Counted from the stretch's first letter, positions 27,357 to 37,311 are shown. The stretch is 64,000 nt of DNA from Ohtaekwangia sp036568665 (GCF_036568665.1 NZ_DATCSD010000081.1:1-64000); one strand, 5' to 3'. Notes: generated from the sequence alone by a model not told the origin. Program-made: numbers and translations.

Positions 27357-29027
27357 TTAATCAAACACATAGGGCACCGGTTCCTTCTTCAGGTTCGGGG
27401 CCCGCTCCAGTTCCGTTGTTGGTATAGGTATAATAAAATTAGAGGCGCTGGCAGTTATCTTCTGCGATAAAGTTACCGCTACCGTCCAATCGATTGGATC
27501 AGGATATGTCTGAGCATCGCCATTCCGATATACTGGTGTAATGGTATAGTAACCACGTTCCTGGTTGCTCAACATGGTATAAGCTTTCTCGGGATCGTAA
27601 TAATGCAGTCGCACAAAGTCGTACCACAACTGCCCTTCCATGGCAAACTCCAATGCACGCTCTTCAAAAATATCATCCCATGTTATGGACGTTACTGCCG
27701 TGAGGCCGGCACGCAAACGCACTGCGTTGAAATACTTCAGTGCCTCTCCATCGCTGGTTGACGATTGTGTGCCCAGTATAGCTTCTGCATATACCAGGTA
27801 TACATCTGCCAGGCGCAACATATAGGTGTTGATGCCGGTACGCTGATAGAGTACTTTGCCATCGTTATCTTCCGGGCGGCCCACTACATATTTCTTTATC
27901 CATGCGCGTGTACTGTTACTACCATTGTTCTGCGGCACATGCAACTCCTGCACTATATCATCGCCAGCAGCATTCTTGGTCTTCTGATGTATATAACTAT
28001 AGTGATCGCCCGGATACATGAAGGTTGCCTTTCTGCGTTTATCGTTGCTGACATATTTCTCCAATAAATAATAGGAAGCACCTAAATCTCCGCCCCAACC
28101 ATCGCTAAAGCTTGTTATATCCGAACTATACGCGAGATACGACTGCACGCTGTTCTGTGTTCCCCACGTACCGTTATATATCCACTGCAACGCGACCAGG
28201 CCCTCGCTGTTATTGTTGTTCTTCATCTTGAAGAGCTCTTCATAATCTGTTAGCAAGGTTGCTCCGCTGTTGTTGATCACCTGCTTTGCATAGTAAGCAG
28301 CGCTATCCAGATCGCTTTCACTGCGAGTACCGCTTATACCTGCACGGGTCAGAAACATTTTGGCAAGCATACCCTGTGCTGCATATTTGGTAAGACGCCC
28401 CTCTGCTGCTGCTGCTGTCGGCAGTGTTTTGGCTGCATAGCGTATATCGCGTATCACAAATTCCCACACTGTCTCAACCGTATTACGTGTAATGGATGTA
28501 TCCTGCAATAATGCTGCGTTGTTGGTAATGATCGGCACTGCCCCCCAGTTCTGCACCAGGTACGAGTACGCCAACCCGCGCATGAAACGCGCTTCTGCCG
28601 TTGCATATTGTTTGGTAGATTCCGGCACACTTGCACTGGTATAGGTTGCTATATCATTTATAACTGCGTTGGCCTGCCCTATAACATTAAACAGTGAATG
28701 CCATGCATTGCTGTTCTCTTCGGTGGCACCATTGGTACGGAAGAGTATATTATCCATCTGGTTGGCAATGGAAGTCATCGCCCCTCCCCGCGCATCGCCT
28801 ATACCATACGAAGCGCTCGTGTTATAATCGTACCACACTATATTGTAGAGTGGCGCAGTAGCCGCGAGCACTTGCTCAGAAGTCTGGTAAAAATCCTCGT
28901 TGGTTACAGTGTCCAGTGGTTCACGATCCAGGAAACTTTCCTGGCAGCTTATCACAATAAAGCCGAGCAACAGTACCGCTACCGACCGGCAGGTCATATA
29001 TATCTTTTTCATGTCGATTTTTTTCAT
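27357..29027 (-). CDS. SusD/RagB family surface lipoprotein
   Basis: A 556-residue outer-membrane lipoprotein (lipobox VISC near residue 28, then QESFLDREPLDTVTNEDFY, a typical SusD start). TPR-like helices follow, with ARFMRGLAYSYLVQNWGAVPII and the C-terminal ELERAPNLKKEPVPY. SusD proteins bind glycan and sit on the SusC barrel. It begins 3 bases after the SusC stop, so the two are one translation unit. A Met at 29012 is an alternative start. Confidence 0.95.
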   Translation of the reverse strand: MKKIDMKKIYMTCRSVAVLLLGFIVISCQESFLDREPLDTVTNEDFYQTSEQVLAATAPLYNIVWYDYNTSASYGIGDARGGAMTSIANQMDNILFRTNGATEENSNAWHSLFNVIGQANAVINDIATYTSASVPESTKQYATAEARFMRGLAYSYLVQNWGAVPIITNNAALLQDTSITRNTVETVWEFVIRDIRYAAKTLPTAAAAEGRLTKYAAQGMLAKMFLTRAGISGTRSESDLDSAAYYAKQVINNSGATLLTDYEELFKMKNNNNSEGLVALQWIYNGTWGTQNSVQSYLAYSSDITSFSDGWGGDLGASYYLLEKYVSNDKRRKATFMYPGDHYSYIHQKTKNAAGDDIVQELHVPQNNGSNSTRAWIKKYVVGRPEDNDGKVLYQRTGINTYMLRLADVYLVYAEAILGTQSSTSDGEALKYFNAVRLRAGLTAVTSITWDDIFEERALEFAMEGQLWYDFVRLHYYDPEKAYTMLSNQERGYYTITPVYRNGDAQTYPDPIDWTVAVTLSQKITASASNFIIPIPTTELERAPNLKKEPVPYVFD

Positions 29028-29030
29028 ATA

Positions 29031-32000
29031 CTATAATTCCACCTGAATGCTGAAGGTATATACCGGTGTGAGCGGGTACCGGCCATAGTCTACACCAATC
29101 GCCTGGTTGCCGGCTGCTACATTCGACCCAACGTATGCGCCTACTTCCGGATCATATCCTTTGTAGTGTGTAAGCGTTGCCAGGTTCTGCGCACCAATGG
29201 CTACATGTATGTCATTTACAAATCGCTGCCGGGCGATTAGTGCTTTCGGTATAGTATATCCTAACTGCACATTTTTCAATCGCACGTATGAACCATCCTC
29301 TACAAAGCGGTTGGTGATGCGGATATTGTTTCCATTCGCATTTGTGCTTAAACGGGGTATATTGGTACCGGCATTTTCCACATACGGATTTCCCTCCGTA
29401 TCTGTCCCTATGCGCGCATAGTTTAGATCTTCTCTGAAAACATTCAGTCCCAGATTTACATTAGCCTGATTGCTGCCGGCATAGCGTGCATAATTATATA
29501 TATCATTTCCGTACGAGCCGGTGATGAATACATTCAGATCAAAACCTTTATAGGTAAAAGTATTGGTCATGCCGAAAAAGAATTTTGGAAAAGGGTTGCC
29601 AATAAAGGTGCGATCTTTCTCATTGATAACACCATCGCCATTTACATCTTTAAATTTCGTATCACCTACCCATACGCCATTGGTCGCTGCAGGAAGACGA
29701 TTGCCATCGGTGCCCAGCGGAACCGCGCTTGCGTTGATATCAGCAACAGATTGAAATATACCTTCTTCCTGGTATCCATAGAACTGCCAGGGCGATTGAC
29801 CTACTACGGCACGTTGTGTAAAATTATTCATATACCACGACACGCGATCTACTATAGCCGAGTTGGAATATAGCTTGGTAATTTTGGTACGAAAACCGGA
29901 TATATTAAAACCGGTTTTCCAGGTAAAGCCCTGCTGATCCATATTTACGGTGTTTACCGTAAAGCTATAGCCACGGTTTTCCAATGCGCTGATGTTTTCA
30001 GTAGGCGCTATGATCGATCCATTACCCGTTGTACCCATATAGTCGGGAATAGGGTTTGTCATCAACAAGTTGTTGGTTTTCTTGATATAGAAATCACCTT
30101 CTATGTGTATCCGATCGCTTAACAGGCCAAGGTTAAACCCAACGTTATAGGTAGTGGTCTGTTCCCACTTCAAGGTATTGTTACCATATTGACTGGTGAT
30201 AAAACCGCTGCCCCACGGAGAACTTACCGGGCTCATCGGTGTATAGGTTCCACCATTTCCCTGGTTACCGGTTACACCGGCTTCCGCGCGAAGTTTCAAT
30301 TCGCTAATGGTTGGTATGGATTTCATAAAAGGTTCTTCGGAGATACGCCACGCAGCAGAACCGGAAGGAAATATACCCCAGCGATTACCTGCTCCGAAAT
30401 TGGAAGAACCATCGGCACGCATAGCCAGCTGCACGAGGTATTTCTTGTTGAATATATAGTTTACACGACTGAAGTACGACTCCATTGCCCATACACTCTG
30501 GTGGCTATCATTGGTGGACGCACCACTGTCTCCTACATTGAGATCAAGCACGTTGCTGGTAACAAAGCCTACACGTGTACCCGAAAGTGTTTTAGCCTGC
30601 GCTACCTGCGCTTCATGACTTGCCATGATGGATAGCTCGTGCACACCAAAGTTGCGGGTATATTTCAATAACTGGTTCCAGTTCCAATATGTACTGGTTA
30701 CATCGGTAGAAGTAAGAGAGGCAACTTCATTGGTCTGTTCGCCCAGCGTATACATCGGCATAAAATATACCGAGTTGCCTGTACCAAAATTCCCGTTAAC
30801 GGATGTTGTGAAGGTAAATCCTTTTCCGAGGTCTATATCTGCATTCACGCCTCCCAGCATTTGACGTCTCCTATATTTATTCTGTATAAGATTGGAAATT
30901 GCCACAGGATTGGGCGGTGTAAATTGAACATTGTCTTCATTGATGGCATCGGCACCGCCCCAACTTCCATCCAGGTTTTTAACGGCTACGTTAGGCGCAA
31001 TGCGCAATGCATTCAACACTACATTTTCATTGGTAGCGGTTAGCTTATCATCCGTTTGGCTAACGTTCAGGGTCGCTCCCAGCTTCAGCCACTTGCGTGT
31101 TTGATTGTCGATGTTGAGTCGCAGGCTTCCGCGATCAAAACCGGAGCCGGTAATTATACCATTCTGATTTAAATATTCTCCCGACAGGTAGAAGGTTGTT
31201 TCTTCTCTTCCTCCGCTGAGACTCAACTGATGTTTCATCAGCGGTGCTGTTTTATATAGTTCTTTCTGCCAGTTTGTTCCTGTTCCCAATGCTGCAGGGT
31301 CCTGAAACGCCACCGGGCTTGCTATACCATCCATTGCGTTCTGATCCAGTCGCAACTGTGCATACTCTCGCAGGTTCAGTACAGGCAATTGCTTTGGTGT
31401 ATTCTGCAAGCCATATTGAAAACCATAATGTACTTTCACTTCACCTGCTTTGCCGCGTTTGGTGGTGATGAGTATAACACCGTTAGTACCACGCGAGCCA
31501 TAGATCGCTGTAGCAGATGGTCCTTGCAATACTTCTATATTATCGATATCGGCAGGGTTTATTCCTGCGAGCGGATCGGCCGAACTTGTCGCTCCAAACG
31601 GTACTGTACCCGGTGCGATCTGCACACCATCAATTACATAAAGAGGTTCGTTGCTTCCATTCACCGAGTTAATGCCGCGTATATTTACAGATACACTTCC
31701 GCCCGGCTGACCTGAATTTTGTGTAACATATACACCGGCTGCTCTTCCCTGTAAAGCCTGCTCGATCGTTGTATTGAATGTATAGTTGATCGCATCGACA
31801 TCTATAGAACTCTGTGCACTCGAAAGATCAATGCGCTTCAATTCGCCATAGCCCACCAACACTACATCCAGTAACGCAGCCAGTGAACTGATATCTTCTT
31901 CCAACCCTACATCTATACGAGTGCTGTTTCCTACAGGCATTTCCTGCATGGTATACCCTGCTAATGAAAACTCCAGTATATCACCGGGTTTCGCTTCAAT

Positions 32001-32216
32001 GGTATAATTTCCCTCTGCATCCGACATGGTCGCTGCAGTAGTTCCTTTCACCTGTACATTTACTCCCTGCAATCCGTTTCCCAGCGATGGGTCCGTAATT
32101 CGTCCGCTAATCAATTGCTGAGCGGCAGCGTTCAAAAAACAAAGCATCAGCAAGCACACCGGTAACATCCGGTATAGTCTGCCCCTCCCTACATTCTGCG
32201 TAAAATTTATCCTCAT
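29031..32216 (-). CDS. SusC/RagA family TonB-linked outer-membrane transporter
   Basis: A 1061-residue protein with a signal peptide and a carboxypeptidase-like beta-sandwich (residues about 34-110, ISGRITDPSLGNGLQGVNVQ). The plug follows, with the SusC hallmarks NIRGINSVNGSNEPLYVIDG and IYGSRGTNGVILITTKRG, then a large barrel. It takes up oligosaccharide through the outer membrane with energy from TonB. The downstream binding protein resembles xyloglucan binders, which hints at a plant-type glycan, but no glycoside hydrolase lies in this operon. Confidence 0.95.
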   Translation of the reverse strand: MRINFTQNVGRGRLYRMLPVCLLMLCFLNAAAQQLISGRITDPSLGNGLQGVNVQVKGTTAATMSDAEGNYTIEAKPGDILEFSLAGYTMQEMPVGNSTRIDVGLEEDISSLAALLDVVLVGYGELKRIDLSSAQSSIDVDAINYTFNTTIEQALQGRAAGVYVTQNSGQPGGSVSVNIRGINSVNGSNEPLYVIDGVQIAPGTVPFGATSSADPLAGINPADIDNIEVLQGPSATAIYGSRGTNGVILITTKRGKAGEVKVHYGFQYGLQNTPKQLPVLNLREYAQLRLDQNAMDGIASPVAFQDPAALGTGTNWQKELYKTAPLMKHQLSLSGGREETTFYLSGEYLNQNGIITGSGFDRGSLRLNIDNQTRKWLKLGATLNVSQTDDKLTATNENVVLNALRIAPNVAVKNLDGSWGGADAINEDNVQFTPPNPVAISNLIQNKYRRRQMLGGVNADIDLGKGFTFTTSVNGNFGTGNSVYFMPMYTLGEQTNEVASLTSTDVTSTYWNWNQLLKYTRNFGVHELSIMASHEAQVAQAKTLSGTRVGFVTSNVLDLNVGDSGASTNDSHQSVWAMESYFSRVNYIFNKKYLVQLAMRADGSSNFGAGNRWGIFPSGSAAWRISEEPFMKSIPTISELKLRAEAGVTGNQGNGGTYTPMSPVSSPWGSGFITSQYGNNTLKWEQTTTYNVGFNLGLLSDRIHIEGDFYIKKTNNLLMTNPIPDYMGTTGNGSIIAPTENISALENRGYSFTVNTVNMDQQGFTWKTGFNISGFRTKITKLYSNSAIVDRVSWYMNNFTQRAVVGQSPWQFYGYQEEGIFQSVADINASAVPLGTDGNRLPAATNGVWVGDTKFKDVNGDGVINEKDRTFIGNPFPKFFFGMTNTFTYKGFDLNVFITGSYGNDIYNYARYAGSNQANVNLGLNVFREDLNYARIGTDTEGNPYVENAGTNIPRLSTNANGNNIRITNRFVEDGSYVRLKNVQLGYTIPKALIARQRFVNDIHVAIGAQNLATLTHYKGYDPEVGAYVGSNVAAGNQAIGVDYGRYPLTPVYTFSIQVEL

Positions 32217-32253
32217 TGGTACAATTTGATTTTTCAGTTAGAGATGATGCGGG

Positions 32254-32763
32254 TTAATCCAATACATTATGAGCTAGTGAGATTAACTGTGCGGATGTTT
32301 TAAGATTTCGCTTTTGCAGTTCGCGTGTATTTACATCGTAGCGTAGCCGGTTATCGACCAACGCAAAACTGATGCTGGCTCCTGCGCGGTATAATCCTTC
32401 GCGTTCGGTTACGATCATAACCGCTCTTCCTTCCGTGTTCTTTAAAACAGTAGCAAGCAGATTGCTTTTGTCTTCTGCGAGGTATACTATGGCTGCATCG
32501 GCAAGATTATCGGCATCGTTACTTTTTATTACCTTTGCAACGGTACCGCCATACAACTTTCCATCCAGATTCTTTTGTATGTCACTATAGGCCTGGGTTT
32601 CACCAATCACCACTACTTTAAACTCAGCAGGCGTTGCCGGCCAGGAGCTATAGCGCACAAAGCTCTGTAGAAATAATGCATACGTGCGATACAGTGTGAC
32701 CTGCGCAGATGCACTCATATACATACTTGTCAGGCAAACTATCAATAATACCCATCGCTTCAT
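32254..32763 (-). CDS. YfiR family (DUF4154) periplasmic protein, second copy
   Basis: A 169-residue protein with a signal peptide (MKRWVLLIVCLTSMYMSASAQ). It aligns with the protein at 23878-24387 through most of its length: YSSWP, FKVVVIGETQAY, IVTEREGLYRAGASISFALVDNRLRYDVN. It is 37 bases upstream of SusC on the same strand, so it is the first gene of the SusCD operon. I use the ATG at 32763 because this gives exactly the length of the paralogue; a Met at 32799 is also possible. A regulatory role at the receptor is inferred from the repeated pairing. Confidence 0.86.
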   Translation of the reverse strand: MKRWVLLIVCLTSMYMSASAQVTLYRTYALFLQSFVRYSSWPATPAEFKVVVIGETQAYSDIQKNLDGKLYGGTVAKVIKSNDADNLADAAIVYLAEDKSNLLATVLKNTEGRAVMIVTEREGLYRAGASISFALVDNRLRYDVNTRELQKRNLKTSAQLISLAHNVLD

Positions 32764-33155
32764 GCCTATACGTTTACCAGAATTTTGTTCATACTCCACT
32801 CCACCTCAACACCACCCAAAAATTCTCGCTCCATTTTATATTCCTCCTGTTCTTCCCAGTCATACTATATATGGCTGGCAACAGCCTCCCCAAGTAGATG
32901 TTAAATGATGTGATGAAACTCATGTCATCCCGGACAAAAAAGTAGACAAATGAGTCCCTATTTCCGGATGGTATTATTCAAACGTTTTAAAAATATATCA
33001 CCTGATGAACGTCTTCACATTTGCCTTTTAAAAATTGGCGTACAGCCTACCGTTATCATGCTCTGCGGGAAACAAAAAGTCAGCATTCTCTTTTTGCGTC
33101 CATGATTATACTTTTAATTATACCTTTATATTCGGTACTATATAATGCAGAAGGC
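32764..33155. other. Upstream region of the YfiR-SusCD operon
   Basis: A 392-base AT-rich gap with no gene. It should hold the operon promoter. I see no exact TAnnTTTG box on the minus strand. The word TTTCCGGAT at 32961-32969 also occurs, inverted, at 51166-51174 in the regulatory repeat set, but nine bases are weak evidence. Confidence 0.35.
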
Positions 33156-34109
33156 TTACTCGGATTTATGTTGATCGCTGTTAGACAATGCTGTGTGACT
33201 ATCGAGCAGGTCACGGGTTTCTTCATCCAGCAATATGGTGATCGCTTTAATGACAGAGTCCAGCTCTTCTGAGCATTGCTCCAGCATGCTGATATGTGAG
33301 AAGAAAATTTCCATCGAAAAATCCTTTTCAGTAGATGCTGTAAGCCTGATCAGATATACAAGCCCCAGGATACGCGCCAGCGGACCGCGCACTTTGTGCG
33401 AATTGAAATATGCGTATTCAATAAGTTTATGGTTTAGTAACTGGATATCCCGGGTGCGCTCATCTACCAGCACCTCCAGTCGCCTGTTATAGCTGGCAAT
33501 CAATTCGTTTTGTGCAGAGACTTCTGCGTTTGCCTCTTCGAGCTGCTCGTTCGTTTCGAACACCCGGGTGCGCTCCCGCTCAAATTCAAGTTTATATTCG
33601 TAGCTGATGTAGAGTATATTTCCTATGCGCATCAATATCTCGAGTATGTTCATGAACGTGTCATCATCCTTGCGCAGATCGGCAACCCATTCCGGATGTG
33701 AGAGTTGAATGGTGATCATACCGCTGAGGATCAGCAAGTATATCGAGAGGAAAACGGTTCTGTCGCGACCGGTAAAAATGATGATCAACGCAATGATGAG
33801 CCCGAACATATCAAGCGCATTGATATTGAACATACCTCCCTGGAAAAAGAACCCGGCTGATATCGAGGTCATGATCATACCCATCGATACGCGCCTGGCT
33901 AGCGGTGAGCCATGGCTTCTTACCACCCACTCATGACAAGCTGCAAACACCATCCCTGTAATGGCTGCCTTCAAAAGATTATCAAAGCCGGTTTGGTGGT
34001 ACAGATCGTATAGTATATAAATAAAAATGATCAGTATAGTACTTCTCAAAAACCGAAGCAGAATGTTTACTTCCAGTGTAAAGTTTTGGGAGGAGTACTT
34101 ATTGATCAT
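33156..34109 (-). CDS. Membrane protein with a histidine-kinase dimerisation helix but no ATPase domain
   Basis: A 317-residue protein. Five or six membrane helices fill residues of about 15-165 (for example ILIIFIYILYDLY, FGLIIALIIIFTG and VFLSIYLLILSGMITIQL). A coiled coil (ERTRVFETNEQLEEANAEV) leads to a HisKA-like helix with YFNSHKVRGPLARILGL, where H is the usual phosphorylated residue. The protein ends about 70 residues later with no N-box or glycine-rich ATPase motifs, and none is encoded downstream. It could accept or pass phosphate or act as a kinase partner. Start: ATG at 34109; a TTG at 34157 opens the same frame earlier. Only 66 bases separate it from the upstream gene. Confidence 0.85.
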   Translation of the reverse strand: MINKYSSQNFTLEVNILLRFLRSTILIIFIYILYDLYHQTGFDNLLKAAITGMVFAACHEWVVRSHGSPLARRVSMGMIMTSISAGFFFQGGMFNINALDMFGLIIALIIIFTGRDRTVFLSIYLLILSGMITIQLSHPEWVADLRKDDDTFMNILEILMRIGNILYISYEYKLEFERERTRVFETNEQLEEANAEVSAQNELIASYNRRLEVLVDERTRDIQLLNHKLIEYAYFNSHKVRGPLARILGLVYLIRLTASTEKDFSMEIFFSHISMLEQCSEELDSVIKAITILLDEETRDLLDSHTALSNSDQHKSE

Positions 34110-34175
34110 TCTTTGTTTCCAATCGTTCTGTAATGTCGGAAAATGAAGCCAACACAACGGGTACGATGCAGAGGG

Positions 34176-34679
34176 CTATGACCTCTGGAATATACTTACG
34201 GGCATGCTCAGAATACTATATGCTTCTTCTATGCTACGTACATATATAGTTTCAATCCGGGCTTCGGCCAGTTTTAAAAAATAGCCCGTAGCACCGCTGT
34301 CGTTATAGGTATTCTCCTGCACGACCATGATGCGTCTGAATTTCTGATCGGGTCGCACAACGGAGAAATATTTCTTTACATATTCCGATAAGGCCATTAC
34401 AGCATATCGCTGCGATTCTTCACTGATGCCATGATGCTGCAACGTATTAAACACCACTGCTGCCGGATACTGTTCGGAAGCAATTTCCGAAATGCTATCT
34501 ATACCGGCCCGGTATATACTTTCGGGGGTAAAGCCCTCCCACGTTATCTCCATCACGTCATCTTCCAGCATGTTTACTGTCAGGTATTTTCTCCCCGACA
34601 TAGTAGAGAGTTTTAACAACTCTGTAATAGTAGCTGTCTGCTGATTCAATGCTGCTTTATTTCTTGGCGTCCGTGGCAT
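34176..34679 (-). CDS. STAS/SEC14-like small protein, divergent (paralogue 5)
   Basis: A 167-residue soluble protein. It has a weaker match to its four relatives: an early EITWEGFTPESIYR strand and helix, a central KFRRIMVVQEN strand and a final IYVRSIEEAYSIL helix, in the same order as theirs. The extra N-terminal 26 residues may be non-native; a Met at residue 27 (MSGRKYLTV) is a possible start. It lies between the GAF receptor gene and the membrane DHp-only gene. I do not know its function. Confidence 0.55.
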   Translation of the reverse strand: MPRTPRNKAALNQQTATITELLKLSTMSGRKYLTVNMLEDDVMEITWEGFTPESIYRAGIDSISEIASEQYPAAVVFNTLQHHGISEESQRYAVMALSEYVKKYFSVVRPDQKFRRIMVVQENTYNDSGATGYFLKLAEARIETIYVRSIEEAYSILSMPVSIFQRS

Positions 34680-34757
34680 GATCTATATATTTACTTTCTG
34701 TCTATCACTTTACCCTCACCCGAATTGTCTTGCTGCTTCGGCTGTTATACTATATAC

Positions 34758-36437
34758 CTAGTCTCCGTTCTTTAGCCTTCGCAGTTCCTCTTCTGTTGCT
34801 TTCAGTTTTTCAATGATCCGGTTAGTTGCCTGCCGATTGCTCTCTGCTACTTTTTTAGCACGTTCGTTTTCTTCTTCGCGCATGCGATCCAGTTCCTCCT
34901 GCTTGCGCACCATCGCTTCCTGCGTAGCCTGCAACTCTTCCAGGTTCTGCCGCATCTCTTCTTCTGTAGCGCGCATCTCTTCGGTTTGCCGCTGAGAAGC
35001 GGTAAGTAACTCCTGCATCTTTTCTGTCGTGCGCACACTCTGCAACGCAGAAGCTACAAATTCTCCGGCCTTTTCCAGGAACGCAACCTGATAGTCTTCA
35101 AATTTTTCGAGGCTTGCAAGTTCAATGATCGCTTCCGTTTTATCGTTGTACTTCATGGGTACAATCACCAGACATCCCGGTGTTGCTTCGCCCATACCGG
35201 ATGTTATATAGGTATATCCCTGTGGCAATTTGGTGAGTAGTGTTGTTTCTCCTTCCAGGTATGCCTGGCCGATAAGTCCTACGCCAATTTCTATTCTGCG
35301 CTCTATAAATTTCTTTCTGTCGAAAGCATAGGAAGCAGAGAGTTCCAGATAAGAGCTTCCATCTTCCTCACGCAACACAAATAAACCACCCTGTTGTGCA
35401 CCCATATACCGTGTAATAAAACGAATCACTTCGTTCGATAACTCGGCCAGGTTGTTCTGGTGATTACGCACGGTTTCTGAAAACTTGGTGAGGCCTTCGT
35501 TGGTCCATAACCTGCGTTCTTCCTCGCGCTTCATCTGCTTCAACTGTTCGCGCATGTTGGTAAGGCGGCCCGCGAGATTCGTTTCATTCAGCGCTATATT
35601 TGTCTCACCCAGGTCTTTCCATTCTGCAGTATATTTACCATCTGCTATATTTTCGATAAACTCGCTGGCTTGCTGGAGATTGAAGATAGAATTTTCAATT
35701 ACCTGTTTAGGATCATCTATCTGCAATGACGTGCCCGGATTGAAAATATACTTCCGGTTATTCTCCTCCAGTTCTATCAACAGGTTCAGGCGATCTCTCC
35801 AGTCATTACGAAGTTTAAGAACCACATAACCCAGTGTAGGCAATCCTATGAGCAGGCTTACGATCTGAAGATACAGGTTGTTGTTCACGGCCGATTGATA
35901 CTCGGCCTCTGCTTTTGCCTTCAGTTCGGTTTCGAAGTTCAGAATCTTCGATCCTACTTTATCCCAGTGAATAAAAACCTTAAGCCCACGGTCTTCTTCC
36001 AGCATTTTACGGAAGGTGGCCATGCTATCGATCGCTGCCATCTGCTTCATCACTCCTATAAAGTCTACATAGTCGTGATAGGTTTTACGCAGTTCTTCCA
36101 ACGGTGCGCCATCATATCCATGCACGGCAACAGATGCCTTTAAATTATCAAATGCTTCGTCTATCTGTTTGATCGCTGTTTCAGCAGGACTATACATTTC
36201 ATCATTTTTCAAAATACCATAGGCACGTATACCCAGGTCTATATTATGCAACGTAAACCCTACGAGCTGGTTAGTCTTATAGGTTATATATTCAGACTCT
36301 CGCATGATCTGGTTATTTCTTACGATGATGCTTTTATTATGAAAGATCAACATTACGTTTACAACCAGCAGTATAGATACAAAGGCAATTAAAACGACAA
36401 TAATATTTCCACGGATAAGGGTCAATAGTTTCTTCAT
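34758..36437 (-). CDS. Membrane receptor with GAF domain and long coiled coil, no kinase domain
   Basis: A 559-residue protein. Two membrane helices (about 11-33 and 189-211) enclose a 155-residue helical periplasmic part like CHASE3 or four-helix-bundle sensors. A cytoplasmic linker follows, then a GAF domain (about 325-460, VLREEDGSSYLELSASYAF and GVGLIGQAYLEGE). It ends in about 95 residues of charged coiled coil (TEEEMRQNLEELQATQEAM). There is no HisKA, ATPase, cyclase or chemoreceptor signalling tip. Start: the ATG at 36437 (a TTG lies three codons earlier). It is a shorter relative of the receptor at 37783-40071, and they flank three STAS/SEC14-like genes. Confidence 0.85.
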   Translation of the reverse strand: MKKLLTLIRGNIIVVLIAFVSILLVVNVMLIFHNKSIIVRNNQIMRESEYITYKTNQLVGFTLHNIDLGIRAYGILKNDEMYSPAETAIKQIDEAFDNLKASVAVHGYDGAPLEELRKTYHDYVDFIGVMKQMAAIDSMATFRKMLEEDRGLKVFIHWDKVGSKILNFETELKAKAEAEYQSAVNNNLYLQIVSLLIGLPTLGYVVLKLRNDWRDRLNLLIELEENNRKYIFNPGTSLQIDDPKQVIENSIFNLQQASEFIENIADGKYTAEWKDLGETNIALNETNLAGRLTNMREQLKQMKREEERRLWTNEGLTKFSETVRNHQNNLAELSNEVIRFITRYMGAQQGGLFVLREEDGSSYLELSASYAFDRKKFIERRIEIGVGLIGQAYLEGETTLLTKLPQGYTYITSGMGEATPGCLVIVPMKYNDKTEAIIELASLEKFEDYQVAFLEKAGEFVASALQSVRTTEKMQELLTASQRQTEEMRATEEEMRQNLEELQATQEAMVRKQEELDRMREEENERAKKVAESNRQATNRIIEKLKATEEELRRLKNGD

Positions 36438-36489
36438 GTTTTTCAAACTGTTTTTACAAACTCACAAAATCTCTTGCACTAAAAAAATC

Positions 36490-36903
36490 TTATTCAATGA
36501 TATATACAGGTATACTATTTCGTGTGATCCATTCCCTGGCAGCAGCCATCGAAGAGAAATAGGCACTGTTAACGTCAGCGCTTCGCTGCATCATTTCATC
36601 TATAGCCATGTGCGTGAACACATCTTCCGGCGCAAGAATGGCCATCTTTTTCATACCGGCTTCCAGGGCACGTGGTTTCCAGTGCTCCGTTGTCCACGCT
36701 ATATCCTCCTCTGGTAGTACGGTTGTGTGCGTGGTATCATATATCAAGCTGCCACAACCGAACTGCTGCATCGCCTGCAACATAACTTTCATCGAATCGC
36801 GATATTCGTTTGACAACACCGGGGTCTTCCATATACCGACCAAAATATGATGGCTTTTATCGTATAGAATTGACTTGAAGTCTTTATCAAAATATACCTC
36901 CAT
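36490..36903 (-). CDS. STAS/SEC14-like small protein (paralogue 2)
   Basis: A 137-residue soluble protein with no signal or membrane segment. Shared motifs with paralogues 1 and 4: IWKTPVLSNEYRDSM, PEEDIAW, WKPRALEAGMKKMAIL and a closing YFSSMAAAREWI helix. The pattern fits a beta-alpha STAS/SEC14-like fold. It lies 12 bases upstream-to-downstream from paralogue 3 and 52 bases before the GAF receptor gene, all on one strand. The function is unknown; ligand binding or anti-sigma-type partner switching are only possibilities by analogy with STAS proteins. Confidence 0.75.
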   Translation of the reverse strand: MEVYFDKDFKSILYDKSHHILVGIWKTPVLSNEYRDSMKVMLQAMQQFGCGSLIYDTTHTTVLPEEDIAWTTEHWKPRALEAGMKKMAILAPEDVFTHMAIDEMMQRSADVNSAYFSSMAAAREWITRNSIPVYIIE

Positions 36904-36915
36904 ATCGTGCGATCT

Positions 36916-37311
36916 TTAAAATTGTTTTATCCATTCCAGCGCGGCTGCAGCCTCAATAAAATACTTGGTGAGTAACATCTTTTTCTCTTCTGCTTCTGCA
37001 TGCGCTGCCTGCATATCGAGTTGGGCAAACACGTTCTCCGGCACTATAAATGCCACGTGTGTTACTCCGTATTGCGTAATACGCGGAAACCACTCTGTCT
37101 TTATATAGTCTACGCCACCCTCCGGGTATATAACTATCTTTTGGAGGTTCACAACGACCTTACGTACAGCATAATGTTGTACCATTTTCAAATGATGCTG
37201 AACAGCATTTACCAGTTGCTCGTACGTAATAAAACCGGTATAGGCTACATCCACGTATCCATCATTCTGAATAAACTGTATTCTTATATTTTCGGTAACG
37301 AGGTTTTCCAT
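36916..37311 (-). CDS. STAS/SEC14-like small protein (paralogue 3)
   Basis: A 131-residue soluble protein. It keeps the family order (VDVAYTGFITYEQL, WFPRITQYGVTHVAFIV and YFIEAAAALEWIKQF) but has lost the WxTP start and the ED..W motif, so it has drifted from paralogues 2 and 4. Start: ATG at 37311; a GTG two codons earlier is in frame. It lies between paralogues 2 and 4 in the same direction. Confidence 0.7.
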   Translation of the reverse strand: MENLVTENIRIQFIQNDGYVDVAYTGFITYEQLVNAVQHHLKMVQHYAVRKVVVNLQKIVIYPEGGVDYIKTEWFPRITQYGVTHVAFIVPENVFAQLDMQAAHAEAEEKKMLLTKYFIEAAAALEWIKQF

